A DNA stretch of 59,778 nt from Gemmatimonadales bacterium (GCA_009841005.1 VXMR01000062.1:1-59778); one strand, 5' to 3'; positions 36,296 through 45,422 are shown, counted from the stretch's first letter. Translations and numbers: made by a program. Notes: generated by a model not told the origin, from the sequence alone.

Positions 36296-37696
36296 ATGTC
36301 CGACGCCGTTTTTGCGGCACCCAGTGAACACCCCTCGCACATTCGATACGACGACTACGGGAGCACCGTCGCCACCGGCGACCGGGACGCGATCCTGAAG
36401 CTCTGCGAGGATCTGAACGTCCGTTTCCTTCGTCTCATCTTCATCGACATCGACGGCTTCGCGAAGAACGTCGAGGTTCCGGCGAGCAAGCTCGAAGACG
36501 GGTTCGACGCCAAGGTCATGTTCGACGGATCGTCGATCGGCGGCTACGTCCGCATCGAGGAGAGCGACATGCTCCTCAGGCCCGATCTGGACACGTTCCG
36601 GGTCTTCCCGTGGGGGAACCCGGACGCCCGGGTGGCCCAGATGTACTGCGACGTGCGGCGCCCGTACAACAAGCCGTTCGGCGGCTGCCCGCGCGCGGCG
36701 CTGAAGCGCGTCGTTGCCAGGGCCGAATCGATGGGCTACACGATGTTCTCCGCCGTCGAGGCCGAGTTCTTCCTCTTCAAGACGAACGAGGACGGCAGCT
36801 GCAATTTCGTCACCGACGACGATGGCGGGTACTTCGACCTCACGCCGTCGGACCTCGCCGAGCGGGCGCGACGCGAGATGGTCACCGCCATGGAGGCGAT
36901 GGGCCTCGATATCGAGGCCGCGCACCACGAAGTCGCCGAGGGCCAGCACGAGATCGACTACAAGTACGGCGAGGCGCTGCGCACCGCCGACGACCTCATG
37001 ACCTTCAAGTTCATCGTCCGGAACGTCGCGCACGCGCACGGGCTCCACGCGACGTTCATGCCGAAGCCGATCTTCGGCGCGAACGGCTCCGGCATGCACA
37101 CACACCAGTCGCTGTTCAAGGACGGGAAGAACATCTTCCACGACGCGAACGCCGACTACGAGCTGGCGGAGGTCATGCTCCACTACATCGGCGGCCTGAA
37201 GAAGCACGCGCGGGCCATCGCGGCGGTCACCAACCCGATCGTGAACAGCTACAAGCGGCTCGTGCCCGGCTACGAGGCGCCGATCTCCATCGCCTGGTCG
37301 CAGCGGAACCGCTCGCCGATGATCCGCATCCCCGAGCAGCGAGGCGTCGGCACGCGGCTCGAGTTCCGCATGCCCGACCCGTCCTGCAACGGCTACCTGG
37401 CGACGGCCGTCCAGCTCGCCGCGGGCCTCGACGGCATCGAGAACCGGATCGATCCGGGGCCGCCGCTCGACACGAACGTGTGGCAGCTGACCGACGAGCA
37501 GCGCGCGGAGATCGGACTCGAGGTGCTGCCCGCCAACCTCGGCGAGGCGGTGGAGGAACTCGAGGCGAACGACGTGATGAAGGACGCGCTCGGCGACCAC
37601 ATCTTCGAGCAGTTCGTGAGCCGCAAGAAGTCCGAGTGGAGCGACTACGTGGCGTCGGTCTCCGAGTGGGAGCTGGAGCAGTACGTCAACTACTAG
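36296..37696 (+). CDS. glnA: Glutamine synthetase, type I
   Basis: It joins ammonia and glutamate using ATP in the cytoplasm as a dodecamer. The 466-residue protein shows MFDGSSIGGY, the metal-binding VEAEFFLF and EVAEGQHEID, the nucleotide site GANGSGMHTHQSL, and the substrate loop NPIVNSYKRLVPGYEAP with RGVGTRLEFRMPDPSCNGYLA. Length and lack of the adenylylation tyrosine motif point to the alpha type. ATG 36296 has GGAGG 7 nt upstream. Convergent with the NAD-glutamate dehydrogenase, making a local glutamate/glutamine pair of opposite roles. Confidence 0.97.
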   Translation: MSDAVFAAPSEHPSHIRYDDYGSTVATGDRDAILKLCEDLNVRFLRLIFIDIDGFAKNVEVPASKLEDGFDAKVMFDGSSIGGYVRIEESDMLLRPDLDTFRVFPWGNPDARVAQMYCDVRRPYNKPFGGCPRAALKRVVARAESMGYTMFSAVEAEFFLFKTNEDGSCNFVTDDDGGYFDLTPSDLAERARREMVTAMEAMGLDIEAAHHEVAEGQHEIDYKYGEALRTADDLMTFKFIVRNVAHAHGLHATFMPKPIFGANGSGMHTHQSLFKDGKNIFHDANADYELAEVMLHYIGGLKKHARAIAAVTNPIVNSYKRLVPGYEAPISIAWSQRNRSPMIRIPEQRGVGTRLEFRMPDPSCNGYLATAVQLAAGLDGIENRIDPGPPLDTNVWQLTDEQRAEIGLEVLPANLGEAVEELEANDVMKDALGDHIFEQFVSRKKSEWSDYVASVSEWELEQYVNY

Positions 37697-37707
37697 CCCC
37701 AGCTGAG

Positions 37708-37728
37708 GGCGGCCGCGCGCCGGCTGCC
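37708..37728. terminator. Hairpin between convergent glnA and gdh
   Basis: GGCGGCCG and CGGCTGCC pair (one G:T) around a five-base CGCGC loop, within the 40-bp gap between the two stops. It could end transcription from both sides, although no T-run follows. Confidence 0.45.
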
Positions 37729-37736
37729 CGAGCCGA

Positions 37737-40700
37737 TCAGCGGTCCGGGGGTTCCAGGATCCCCGGATCGTTGACGGCATCGACGGCCACGACGAGCCCG
37801 GGGAGTTCCGCGCCCGTGCTCCGGACGTCGGCGATCACGTTCCGAATTCGGCTCAACCCCACGGCGTTCCGGCGCCGGAAGGATCTCATCGCGTCTTCCG
37901 TCGTCGACGCCTCGGCACGGGCGATGATCTGCGCCGCCATGCGGGAACGCGCGAGCTCGAGTCGCGTGACGAGGATGCGCGCCGCCCTCTGGTCCCACGG
38001 ATCGTCCGTGGCCTGCGAGTAGACGCGGCTCCGCAGCCACGGGAAGTCGATCTCCTCGGCGAGGCCGAAGTACACGGCGCCGACCTCGCGCGTGCCGGCG
38101 CCCGTTTCACGGATGAGGCTGGCGATCGGCAGCAGTTCGTCCACGTAGCGGAAGGTCGCGAGTTGCGCCGCGCCGTCCGGATCGAGTCCGTCCATCTCGT
38201 GCAGCGAGCAGGTGGACTCGAAACGTTCCCGCCGCTCCGCGGTGAGCAGCTCCGGCAGTGCCTCGCGGACCGCCCGCACGGGGTCGTGCAGCCACTCGAT
38301 CGCCTCGCTGATCGGCTCGCCGGGGGTGGTCCGCTGCAGGAGCCATCGAGTCGCGCGCGTCAGTGCGTCGGCCATGGCGAGGTAGCACTCGTTCTGCGCC
38401 CCGCTCCGCATCCGCACGTCGGCGACGCGCAGCCGCTCGTACAGGTCCTCGGCGTCCGCGATCCGTGACGCGACGTACCAGGTGCGGGCGACGGTCGCGG
38501 CGGCGCGCCCGGTCTCCTCCATGAGCCGGATATGGCTCGTGGCGCCCATGCGGTCCACGAAGCGGTTCGTCAGCAGCATGCTCGAGATGTTCGGGCGCAG
38601 CCGGTGTTCCTCGAGGTCCGCTGCCTCGACCTCCTTCAGCGCCCCGAACGGGAAGTAGTCCTCCACCAGTTCCATCATCGCCGGGTCGCGCGACACGCTG
38701 GACTCCGTGAGCGCATGCTTGAGATGGAGCTTCGAGTAGGCCATGACCGTCGCGAGTTCCGGCCTCGTGAGGTGCGCTCCGACGTTCTCCCGTTCGATGA
38801 GTTCCTCGCCCGCCGGCAGGTATTCGAGGGCCGGATCGAGGATCCCTTCCCGCTCGAAACGCTGGATCACCTCGCGGAATGCGGTGGGCGCGCGCCGCGC
38901 CCGGATGTAGTCGAGGCTGATCGCGAGGCTCTGGCTGTACGTGTTGCGGAGGACCTTCCACGCGACCTCATCGGTGCACTCCCGGAGCAGATCGTTTCGC
39001 GCCTCGTAGTCGATCCCCCCGCGCGACAGCGGCGCGCCGAGGAGAATCTTGAGGTTCACCTCGTGGTCGGACATGTCGACCCCGGCGGAGTTGTCCACGG
39101 CATCGGTGTTGATGCTCCCCTCGCGGAGCGCGTATTCGACCCGGGCGCGCTGCGTGAAGCCGAGATTGCCGCCCTCCCCCACGACGCGCGCCCGAATGCC
39201 CGTTGCATCGACCCGCGTGGGATCGCCGCTCGGGTCGCCGACATCGGTGTGTCGTTCCGAACTCGCCTTCACGTACGTGCCGATGCCGCCGTTCCAGAGG
39301 AGGTCGACCGGCGCCGACAGGATCGCGCGGATCAGCTCGTTCCCGTTCATCTCCTCGTGATCGATGCCGAGGCGCTCCCGGATCTGCGGTGAGAGGGGGA
39401 TCTGCTTCTCCGTTCGGTCGTAGACGCCACCCCCCTCGCTCAGAAGTTCGGCGTCGTAGTCGGCCCACGACGAGGCCGGGAGTTCGAACAGCCGTTTCCG
39501 TTCCTCCCACGACGCCTTCGGATCCGGGGTCGGATCGAGGAAGATGTCGCGGTGATCGAAGGCGGCGACGAGCTGGATCTGCTTGCTGAGCAGCATCCCG
39601 TTGCCGAACACGTCGCCGCTCATGTCCCCGATGCCGACGGCCGTGAAGGGCTCGTTCTCGTAGTCGATGTCCGCTTCCCGGAAGTGGCGCTTCACGCACT
39701 CCCACGCACCGCGGGCCGTGATCCCCTCTTTCTTGTGGTCGTACCCCTGCGATCCGCCCGAAGCGAAGGCGTCATCGAGCCAGAAGCCCGCTTCCGCCGC
39801 GAGTTCGTTGGCCGTATCCGAGTTCTTCGCCGTCCCCTTGTCCGCCGCAACGACAAGGTACGGGTCGGGCCCGTCGTGGATCACCATTCCCCGGGGTCGC
39901 GTCACCTCGCCATCGACGACATCGTCCGAGACTTCCAGCAGACCGCGAATGAAGTCCCGGTAGCTGTCCAGCCCCGCCGCAAGCCGCGCCTCCCGATCCT
40001 CCGGGAGGCCCTTCACGATGAAGGCGCCCTTCGCACCGCCGGGCACGATGACGGCGTTCTTCACCCGCTGCGTCTTCACGAGCCCCAGCACTTCCACCCG
40101 GAAGTCCCCGTAGCGGTCGCTCCACCGGATCCCGCCCCGCGCCACGTCGTCCATGCGCAGGTGGGCGGCCTCCGTCCGAGGGCCGCGCAGGTAGACCTCG
40201 TGCTTCGGCTTCGGCTCCGGAATGAAGTCGACGGGCCGGCTCGAGATCTTGAGCGCGAGAAGGGGCGAACGGCGCCGCGCGCCCCGGTAGTGGTTCGTGC
40301 GCACGGTCGCGTGGACCAGTTCCATCATCCGCCGCAACGTCCGGTCGTCCTCGATTCCGCGTACCGAGGCCAGCCCGCGCGCGAACTCGCGCTTCAGACG
40401 CCGCATCGCGGCGGCCGCGCCCTCCTGCGCCTCCGGATCGAAGCGCGCCTCGAAGGCCCGGAAGATGCAGCGCGCGATATCGGGGTACGCCGTGAGCGGA
40501 AACTGGCCGCCCGTGGGCGCGGCGACGGCGCCGATGCGGAACGTGTAGCCCGCGTAGGCCCGGAGGACCGATACCTCCCGCCATGTGAGACCGGCCGTCA
40601 CGACGAGTTCGTTCAGCCGGTCGTCTTCCGCCACCCCCGCCCGGATGGCCCGCAGCATGTCGCCGATCCGGTCCTGCGCCGCCGCGATGTCGAGGGCGCC

Positions 40701-42578
40701 CGCGCGCCGCGCCTCGGCTTCGAAGGACTGGACGCGCGCCGCGAACGTCTCTTCCGTGGCGTCGGGCGTCTCGTCCCTGAGCTGGATCGTGAAGCGGAGC
40801 GAGTCGAGCACCCGGAGGCCCAGGTTCTCGAGCGTGGGGATCACGTCGCTCAGGACGTATTGACCCTTCCGGGCGTACAGCCGCAGCTGATAGTGCCGTC
40901 CGTCCCCCTCTCCCGGGGACCGCTTGAGCAGTACCTGGCTCTCGCCCGTCTCGGCCAGCCGCGCGAGACACGCCACGTCCTCGACCGCTGTGTCGATGTC
41001 CATCGCCGCCTGGTAGCCGGTCGAGAACCGTACGACATGCGTTGCGAGTTCGTGGCCCCGCGAAGGGCCGTGGACGGCGTCGAGCGCGTCCTCGAGACGC
41101 TCCTCCCAGGTGCGGACGATCGAGCGGACCTGGGCCTGCACGGCGTCGAGGTCGACGGACCCCACTTCGTCCGGGTCGTGGGCCAGGTAGAAGTGGAGGC
41201 GAGCCTGGTCGCCCTGGCCGAGCGCGAGGTGGTAGTTGAGGAGCGTCCCCCGGTAGGCCTCGGTCAGCGCCGTCTGCAGCCGCCTCCGCACCTGCCCGGA
41301 GAAGTGGGTCCTGGGGAGGATGACCATGAGCTGGACGCCGCGGCCGAGCTGGTCGGGACGCGCCGTGACCCGCACATCGTCCCCGCCTCCGGTCTCCATG
41401 ACCGCGTCGACGACCGAGCGGATCTCCTCCACCGAGGCGAGGAACAGCTCCTCCTTCGGCATCGAGTTGAACGTCCCCAGGATGACGTTGTAGTCGTGCG
41501 ATCCGGGGGGCGCGGCTTCCAGTTGGAGGATCTCGCGCAGCTTGCGGCGCAGGATCGGGATGGAGGAGGCGTCCTGCGAGAACGCCTTCGCGGTGAACAG
41601 GCCGAGGAACCGGTGCTCGCCGTACACCGTCCCGTCGGGGCGCAGGCGCTTGATCCCCACGTAGTCCATGCGGACGTTGCGCCGAATCGGGCTCTGGGCG
41701 TTGGTCTTGGAGATGATGAGAAGCGGGCCGCCCAGCACCCGGGCGCGGAGGTAGGCGGGGAGTTCGTCCAGAGGCCGGGGTTCGTGATATTTCGACTTGT
41801 CGTCGTCCCTGAGGATCCCGAGGCCGCTCCCCTCGTCGACGCGGATCCAGTCGCGGCCCGCGTCATCCGTCTCGATGTGGTAGGCGCGATAGCCGAGGAA
41901 AACGAACCCGGGGTCCACGAGCCAGCGGAGGAGGTCCTGGATTTCCTCGAATTCGGCGCTGCGCCACGGCGTTTCGACCCGCTTCGTCTCGAGTTCGCTG
42001 ACGAGCGTCCCCACCTGTTCGATCATGGGGGAGAAGTCCGCGGTGACCGCCCTCACGAGTTCGAGGCGCTGCCGCACCTCGGCTTCCAGCGTCTCCCGGA
42101 CTTCGGCGTGGTGCGCGTCGTCGAGCACGATGTGGACGACCGACACCCGCGTGCCTTCGGCGGAGTGGTCGCGGATGTCGAGCACGCGGCCGGAGGCGTC
42201 CCGGTCCACCACGACGACCGGGTGGAGAAGATGCGGAATGTCGATCCTCGCCGAGTGGAGGTACTCGCGCAGCGTGTCGACGATGAAGGGCCGGTCCTCC
42301 ATCACCGTCTGAAGGACGCCGCGGGATGGATCGTCCTCGTCCCAGGCGAGCCGGATCGCGATTTCGCCGTCGGCGGCGCCGGCCAGCAGGCGGTAGAGGG
42401 CTGCAACGTCGTCCGCCAGCGCGCGAACCGGACGTCCATCCGCGATGTGGCCGTAGCCGCGACTGAAGAGACGGCGGGAAAGATTGCGGACGGCTTCGCC
42501 GGGCGCGTCCGGGAGTCGCGATTCGACCTCGCGGATCAGGGGCCCGAGGTCCGACTGCTGCGCAGGCTTGTTTTTCAT
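37737..42578 (-). CDS. gdh: NAD-specific glutamate dehydrogenase, large (180-kDa class)
   Basis: A 1613-residue enzyme converting glutamate to 2-oxoglutarate and ammonia, usually catabolic. It matches the large bacterial GDH family: an N-terminal regulatory part with ACT-like regions (MEDRPFIVDTLREYL, VDPGFVFLGYRAY, RRNVRMDYVGIKRL), then the catalytic core with the lysine-containing region KTQRVKNAVIVPGGAKGAF, DPYLVVAADKGTAKNSD, FASGGSQGYDHK and GIGDMSGDVFGNGML, and a C-terminal helical domain. ATG 42578 fits the N-terminus. The cupin gene ends 24 bp upstream, so both are probably co-transcribed. Confidence 0.95.
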   Translation of the reverse strand: MKNKPAQQSDLGPLIREVESRLPDAPGEAVRNLSRRLFSRGYGHIADGRPVRALADDVAALYRLLAGAADGEIAIRLAWDEDDPSRGVLQTVMEDRPFIVDTLREYLHSARIDIPHLLHPVVVVDRDASGRVLDIRDHSAEGTRVSVVHIVLDDAHHAEVRETLEAEVRQRLELVRAVTADFSPMIEQVGTLVSELETKRVETPWRSAEFEEIQDLLRWLVDPGFVFLGYRAYHIETDDAGRDWIRVDEGSGLGILRDDDKSKYHEPRPLDELPAYLRARVLGGPLLIISKTNAQSPIRRNVRMDYVGIKRLRPDGTVYGEHRFLGLFTAKAFSQDASSIPILRRKLREILQLEAAPPGSHDYNVILGTFNSMPKEELFLASVEEIRSVVDAVMETGGGDDVRVTARPDQLGRGVQLMVILPRTHFSGQVRRRLQTALTEAYRGTLLNYHLALGQGDQARLHFYLAHDPDEVGSVDLDAVQAQVRSIVRTWEERLEDALDAVHGPSRGHELATHVVRFSTGYQAAMDIDTAVEDVACLARLAETGESQVLLKRSPGEGDGRHYQLRLYARKGQYVLSDVIPTLENLGLRVLDSLRFTIQLRDETPDATEETFAARVQSFEAEARRAGALDIAAAQDRIGDMLRAIRAGVAEDDRLNELVVTAGLTWREVSVLRAYAGYTFRIGAVAAPTGGQFPLTAYPDIARCIFRAFEARFDPEAQEGAAAAMRRLKREFARGLASVRGIEDDRTLRRMMELVHATVRTNHYRGARRRSPLLALKISSRPVDFIPEPKPKHEVYLRGPRTEAAHLRMDDVARGGIRWSDRYGDFRVEVLGLVKTQRVKNAVIVPGGAKGAFIVKGLPEDREARLAAGLDSYRDFIRGLLEVSDDVVDGEVTRPRGMVIHDGPDPYLVVAADKGTAKNSDTANELAAEAGFWLDDAFASGGSQGYDHKKEGITARGAWECVKRHFREADIDYENEPFTAVGIGDMSGDVFGNGMLLSKQIQLVAAFDHRDIFLDPTPDPKASWEERKRLFELPASSWADYDAELLSEGGGVYDRTEKQIPLSPQIRERLGIDHEEMNGNELIRAILSAPVDLLWNGGIGTYVKASSERHTDVGDPSGDPTRVDATGIRARVVGEGGNLGFTQRARVEYALREGSINTDAVDNSAGVDMSDHEVNLKILLGAPLSRGGIDYEARNDLLRECTDEVAWKVLRNTYSQSLAISLDYIRARRAPTAFREVIQRFEREGILDPALEYLPAGEELIERENVGAHLTRPELATVMAYSKLHLKHALTESSVSRDPAMMELVEDYFPFGALKEVEAADLEEHRLRPNISSMLLTNRFVDRMGATSHIRLMEETGRAAATVARTWYVASRIADAEDLYERLRVADVRMRSGAQNECYLAMADALTRATRWLLQRTTPGEPISEAIEWLHDPVRAVREALPELLTAERRERFESTCSLHEMDGLDPDGAAQLATFRYVDELLPIASLIRETGAGTREVGAVYFGLAEEIDFPWLRSRVYSQATDDPWDQRAARILVTRLELARSRMAAQIIARAEASTTEDAMRSFRRRNAVGLSRIRNVIADVRSTGAELPGLVVAVDAVNDPGILEPPDR

Positions 42579-42602
42579 GCCCGTAGATACCCCATCGTGC
42601 AG

Positions 42603-43061
42603 TCAGTAGCCCTTCCGGCCGGCGCGGCCGTAGCGGTCCTCGAGGCGCACCAGGTCGTCCAGTTCCGGCGTGCTCACCTCGAGGATGACGCTGTCCTCGA
42701 GCGCCTCCATGCGGTGCACGTTCCCCGGCGGAATGGAGACCACCTCGCCCGGGAGCCACTCGAAGATCGCGTCGTTGAGCGTAAAAAGCATGCGCCCGGA
42801 CTGGAGCAGCATCGTCTCGTGCTTCACGACGTGCTTCTGCAGCGAGAGGACGTGCCCTCTGTCGACTTCGAGGACCTTCCCCGCGTAGCGTTCCGTGTGG
42901 GCGTACCACACCTCGCGCCCCCAGGGTTTGTCCACGATTCGGGGCTCGCCGCGGCCCGCAGCCTCCCGCTCTCCCGCCGCCTTCCTCTCCTCGGCCGCCT
43001 CCCGCTCCTCGGTGTGCATGGGGGCAGACGTGCGCCCGGCCCCTGCCGTATGCCGTTCCAT
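42603..43061 (-). CDS. Cupin-domain protein (mannose-6-phosphate isomerase type II-like)
   Basis: A single-cupin protein of about 152 residues. The cupin core includes PWGREVWYAH, GKVLEVDRGHVLSLQKHVVKHETM, MLFTLNDAIFEWLPGEVVSIPPGNVHRMEAL and VILEVSTPELDDLVRLEDRYGR, the pattern of the metal-binding domain in type II mannose-6-phosphate isomerases; sugar-phosphate binding is likely but not proven. An N-terminal region of about 40 residues is rich in Glu, Ala and Arg. ATG 43061 is preferred over ATG 43070 because the latter lies inside a TATCAT box that ends 7 nt before 43061, suggesting a leaderless transcript. Confidence 0.85.
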   Translation of the reverse strand: MERHTAGAGRTSAPMHTEEREAAEERKAAGEREAAGRGEPRIVDKPWGREVWYAHTERYAGKVLEVDRGHVLSLQKHVVKHETMLLQSGRMLFTLNDAIFEWLPGEVVSIPPGNVHRMEALEDSVILEVSTPELDDLVRLEDRYGRAGRKGY

Positions 43062-43068
43062 GTGTGAC

Positions 43069-43074
43069 ATGATA
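43069..43074 (-). promoter_or_regulatory. Candidate -10 box of the cupin-gdh operon
   Basis: TATCAT on the minus strand, 7 nt before the ATG at 43061; identical box and spacing occur upstream of the DUF72 gene. The -35 region is poor. Confidence 0.45.
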
Positions 43075-43207
43075 CACCGGCGGCCGCCGCGACGCCGGAC
43101 GCGGGGTCGGGCTGGCCGGATGTTCACCGCACGAGAACTCCGGAGCGGCTGATGGGTACAATTTCCGGTCGGGTCGTCGGAGACCCGGTCGAGAAAGGAG
43201 AACTCCC

Positions 43208-44002
43208 ATTCGCGGCAGAAGCTTCGCTTTCGTTCTGCTGCCGGCCCTGGTCGTTGCCGGCTGCGGCGGTTCCACGGGGCCCGGCGAGTCCGCATACCTC
43301 GAGACCGTGGAGGTGACCGTCGGCCCCACGCTGGCCAAGTGCTACGGCGTGGGCCTGCAGTCGTGCATGGTGGTCAACGGCGCGTTCTTCTACGACGGAA
43401 TCGAGGGATTCGAATACGAGGCCGGCTACGACTACCGACTGCGGATCGGCAAGTACGATCCCTGGGATGGGAAGGAACCGCCGCAAGACGCCGGCGCGTA
43501 CGCCTACCGCCTGCTGGAGCTACTGCAGAAGGCTCCGGCGCCATCCACCCCTGCAACCCTCTCGGTGGGTCCCGCGCGGGTCATATGCGCCCGGAGCGAT
43601 GATTTCTGTCCGGTGGTGGACGGGGCGCCGTATGACGACCTCATCAACAGTTTCGACTACGAGGGCGGCTACCACTATGTCCTGGAAACCCACCGGTATG
43701 GCGATGGCCGGTACGTGCTGAGTGAGATCGTCTCCAGAACCAGGGCGGCCGGCACCGAAGAGGAGGTCACGGTCGATCGCCATCGGGTGGAGTGCGGCGA
43801 TGGCCATCCGGGGTACTGCAAGGTCTTTGACGGCGTCCCCTACCGCGGCGAGATCGTGGGCTTCCACCCCCGGCACGAAGTCGACTACCGACTGCGCGTC
43901 GAAAGGTTCGACATGTTCCCCGAAGGCATGACCGGGTCGCCGAACGTCCCGGCCCACGGCTATCGCTGGCTGGAAACGCTCGAAGCTACGCCGGGCACCT
44001 GA
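43208..44002 (+). CDS. Lipoprotein with three DUF4377-like repeats, probable ATT start
   Basis: A 264-residue exported lipoprotein. Each of three units of about 75 residues carries the DUF4377-type pattern: a VGP/VDR start, two cysteines, (F/P)Y-x(D)-x-I-x-(G/S)F and YxYxLR/VxR: FYDGIEGFEYEAGYDYRLRI, PYDDLINSFDYEGGYHYVLE, PYRGEIVGFHPRHEVDYRLR. No ATG, GTG or TTG gives a signal peptide. Starting at ATT 43208 yields RGRSFAFVLLPALVVAGC with a perfect lipobox (Cys19), and AGGAG lies 7 nt upstream. A later GTG at 43307 would remove the signal. Function unknown; DUF4377 proteins are small envelope proteins. TACAAT at 43157-43162 may be its -10 box. Confidence 0.75.
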   Translation: MRGRSFAFVLLPALVVAGCGGSTGPGESAYLETVEVTVGPTLAKCYGVGLQSCMVVNGAFFYDGIEGFEYEAGYDYRLRIGKYDPWDGKEPPQDAGAYAYRLLELLQKAPAPSTPATLSVGPARVICARSDDFCPVVDGAPYDDLINSFDYEGGYHYVLETHRYGDGRYVLSEIVSRTRAAGTEEEVTVDRHRVECGDGHPGYCKVFDGVPYRGEIVGFHPRHEVDYRLRVERFDMFPEGMTGSPNVPAHGYRWLETLEATPGT

Positions 44003-44039
44003 CCTCCTACACGACGCGGCCGCGTGCTCCGGCGCGACG

Positions 44040-45422
44040 TCAGGGGAGCACCCGGGCGACGCGGAATCCGTAGTACATGTCCCTGGTGTCGGGAGCACTC
44101 CTGGACCGGTTGGCGGAGCGGAGGAACCACGCGGTGATGAACCAGGATCCGCCGCGGAGGACGCGACGGTCGCAATCGCCGGATTCCCAGGCGCTCCCAT
44201 CCGTCGGAGCGCCCGCGTAGCTGTCGTTCCAGCAGTCCTGCGTCCACTCCGACACGTTCCCCAGCACGTCGTACAATCCGAACGCGTTCGGCGCGAAGGA
44301 CCCCACCGGCGCCGTGGCTCCGTAGTCGTCGGCACACGGTCCGTCGCGCACATAGCCGGAAGGACCCGCGAACCGGAGGCGCCCGGGGCGCCGCGCGGCG
44401 CCGTTCGCGTGGCGGCACAGGTCCGATAGGTCCTCCCCCCAGTACCGGGCCGTCACCGTGCCGGCCCGCGCCACGTACTCCCACTCCGCCTCGCTCGGAA
44501 GCCGGTACCGCTGTCCCGTCAGCCCGGATAGCCACGACACGTACGCCTGCGCGTCCTCCCAACTCACGTGGATCACCGGACGACGCGCCCGACCCCAGCG
44601 CCGGTCGGCCGGGGTGTAGCGGCACCCTCCCATCCGCACGCACGCGTCCCACTCCGCGAACGTGACCTCGTGCACACCGACCGCGAATGGAGACCCGATC
44701 GTCACCGAGTGCTGCGGACCTTCGACGGCCCCCCGGAACTCCTCCGACTCCGGGGAACCCATCGTGAACGTTCCCGGCGGCACCACGACCAGCTCCGGAC
44801 AGAACGCGCAATCGCGGAACGTGGCGAACACCTCGAATACCTGCGCCGGGGGCGGGTCCGCCGTCCCGGGCGCCCCGCCGCCTTCCTCGACGCCCCAGCT
44901 CTCCCGGGCGAGGACCTCGTAGCCGCCCCCGTCGTAGTGCCTCGCGAAATGATCGTTGCCGGTCGTCGCGTTCGTCTCGGCCGCCTCCGCGCTCGCCCCG
45001 AATCCGATCGCAAGGCGCTGGAACACGGAGCCGTTCGGGTCCGACGTCGGGGCGAGGCGGATCGCCGACGTGTACCTGATGATCGCGACGTGATGGTCAC
45101 CCCGGTTCGACCAGACACACGAAACTTCCGTGTGGTCGCCGAGTTCCGAGCGCAGGGCTCGTTCCACACGCTGCCGGTCATCGAGCGGGACGCCGACCCG
45201 GTAGGCCAACGCGACATCGGACCGGTAGACGACGGCCATGCCCTCCCAGCCGAATCGGCGGTCGGGATCCGGTGTCCGCGGCGTGGACAGCTCGCTCCCC
45301 ACGCACACGACCGTCCCTGCCTCGGACTGCGCGCTGGCCGGAACGCTCCCGGCGAGCAGCATGAGACCCGCCGCCGCATGCGCGACGGTCGCCACGACAA
45401 GGCTTCGTGGTCGCAGACCCAA
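44040..45422 (-). CDS. Secreted SUMF1/FGE-fold protein without the FGE cysteines
   Basis: A 460-residue exported protein. A signal sequence ends near VPASAQ. Residues of about 35-210 form a region I do not recognise (VVCVGSELSTPRTPDPDRRF...), then a SUMF1 (FGE-sulfatase) domain: VVVPPGTFTMGSPESEEF, VTFAEWDACV, PVIHVSWEDAQAYVSWLS, RLPSEAEWEYVARAG, LYDVLGNVSEWTQD, RVLRGGSWF and YYGFRVARVLP. The two copper-binding cysteines of true formylglycine-generating enzymes are absent after RGGSW, so sulfatase maturation is unlikely. TTG 45422 is used because GGAGG lies 7 nt upstream and a good signal peptide follows. Confidence 0.85.
   Translation of the reverse strand: MGLRPRSLVVATVAHAAAGLMLLAGSVPASAQSEAGTVVCVGSELSTPRTPDPDRRFGWEGMAVVYRSDVALAYRVGVPLDDRQRVERALRSELGDHTEVSCVWSNRGDHHVAIIRYTSAIRLAPTSDPNGSVFQRLAIGFGASAEAAETNATTGNDHFARHYDGGGYEVLARESWGVEEGGGAPGTADPPPAQVFEVFATFRDCAFCPELVVVPPGTFTMGSPESEEFRGAVEGPQHSVTIGSPFAVGVHEVTFAEWDACVRMGGCRYTPADRRWGRARRPVIHVSWEDAQAYVSWLSGLTGQRYRLPSEAEWEYVARAGTVTARYWGEDLSDLCRHANGAARRPGRLRFAGPSGYVRDGPCADDYGATAPVGSFAPNAFGLYDVLGNVSEWTQDCWNDSYAGAPTDGSAWESGDCDRRVLRGGSWFITAWFLRSANRSRSAPDTRDMYYGFRVARVLP

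Noticed and set aside
39552-43067. A 1171-codon open frame on plus, antisense to gdh
   Set aside because: It mirrors codon structure of the real gene in very GC-rich DNA, has low-complexity Arg/Val/Asp-rich composition and no recognisable domain. Similar frames oppose dnaE2 (46757-49165) and mfd (18940-20853).
44014-44025. ACGCGGCCGCGT palindrome as a terminator between two convergent genes
   Set aside because: No loop and no T-run; in this GC-rich DNA such palindromes occur by chance.
44040-45422. Annotation as a formylglycine-generating enzyme
   Set aside because: Fold signature is present, but the catalytic cysteines after RGGSW are missing and no sulfatase gene is seen nearby.
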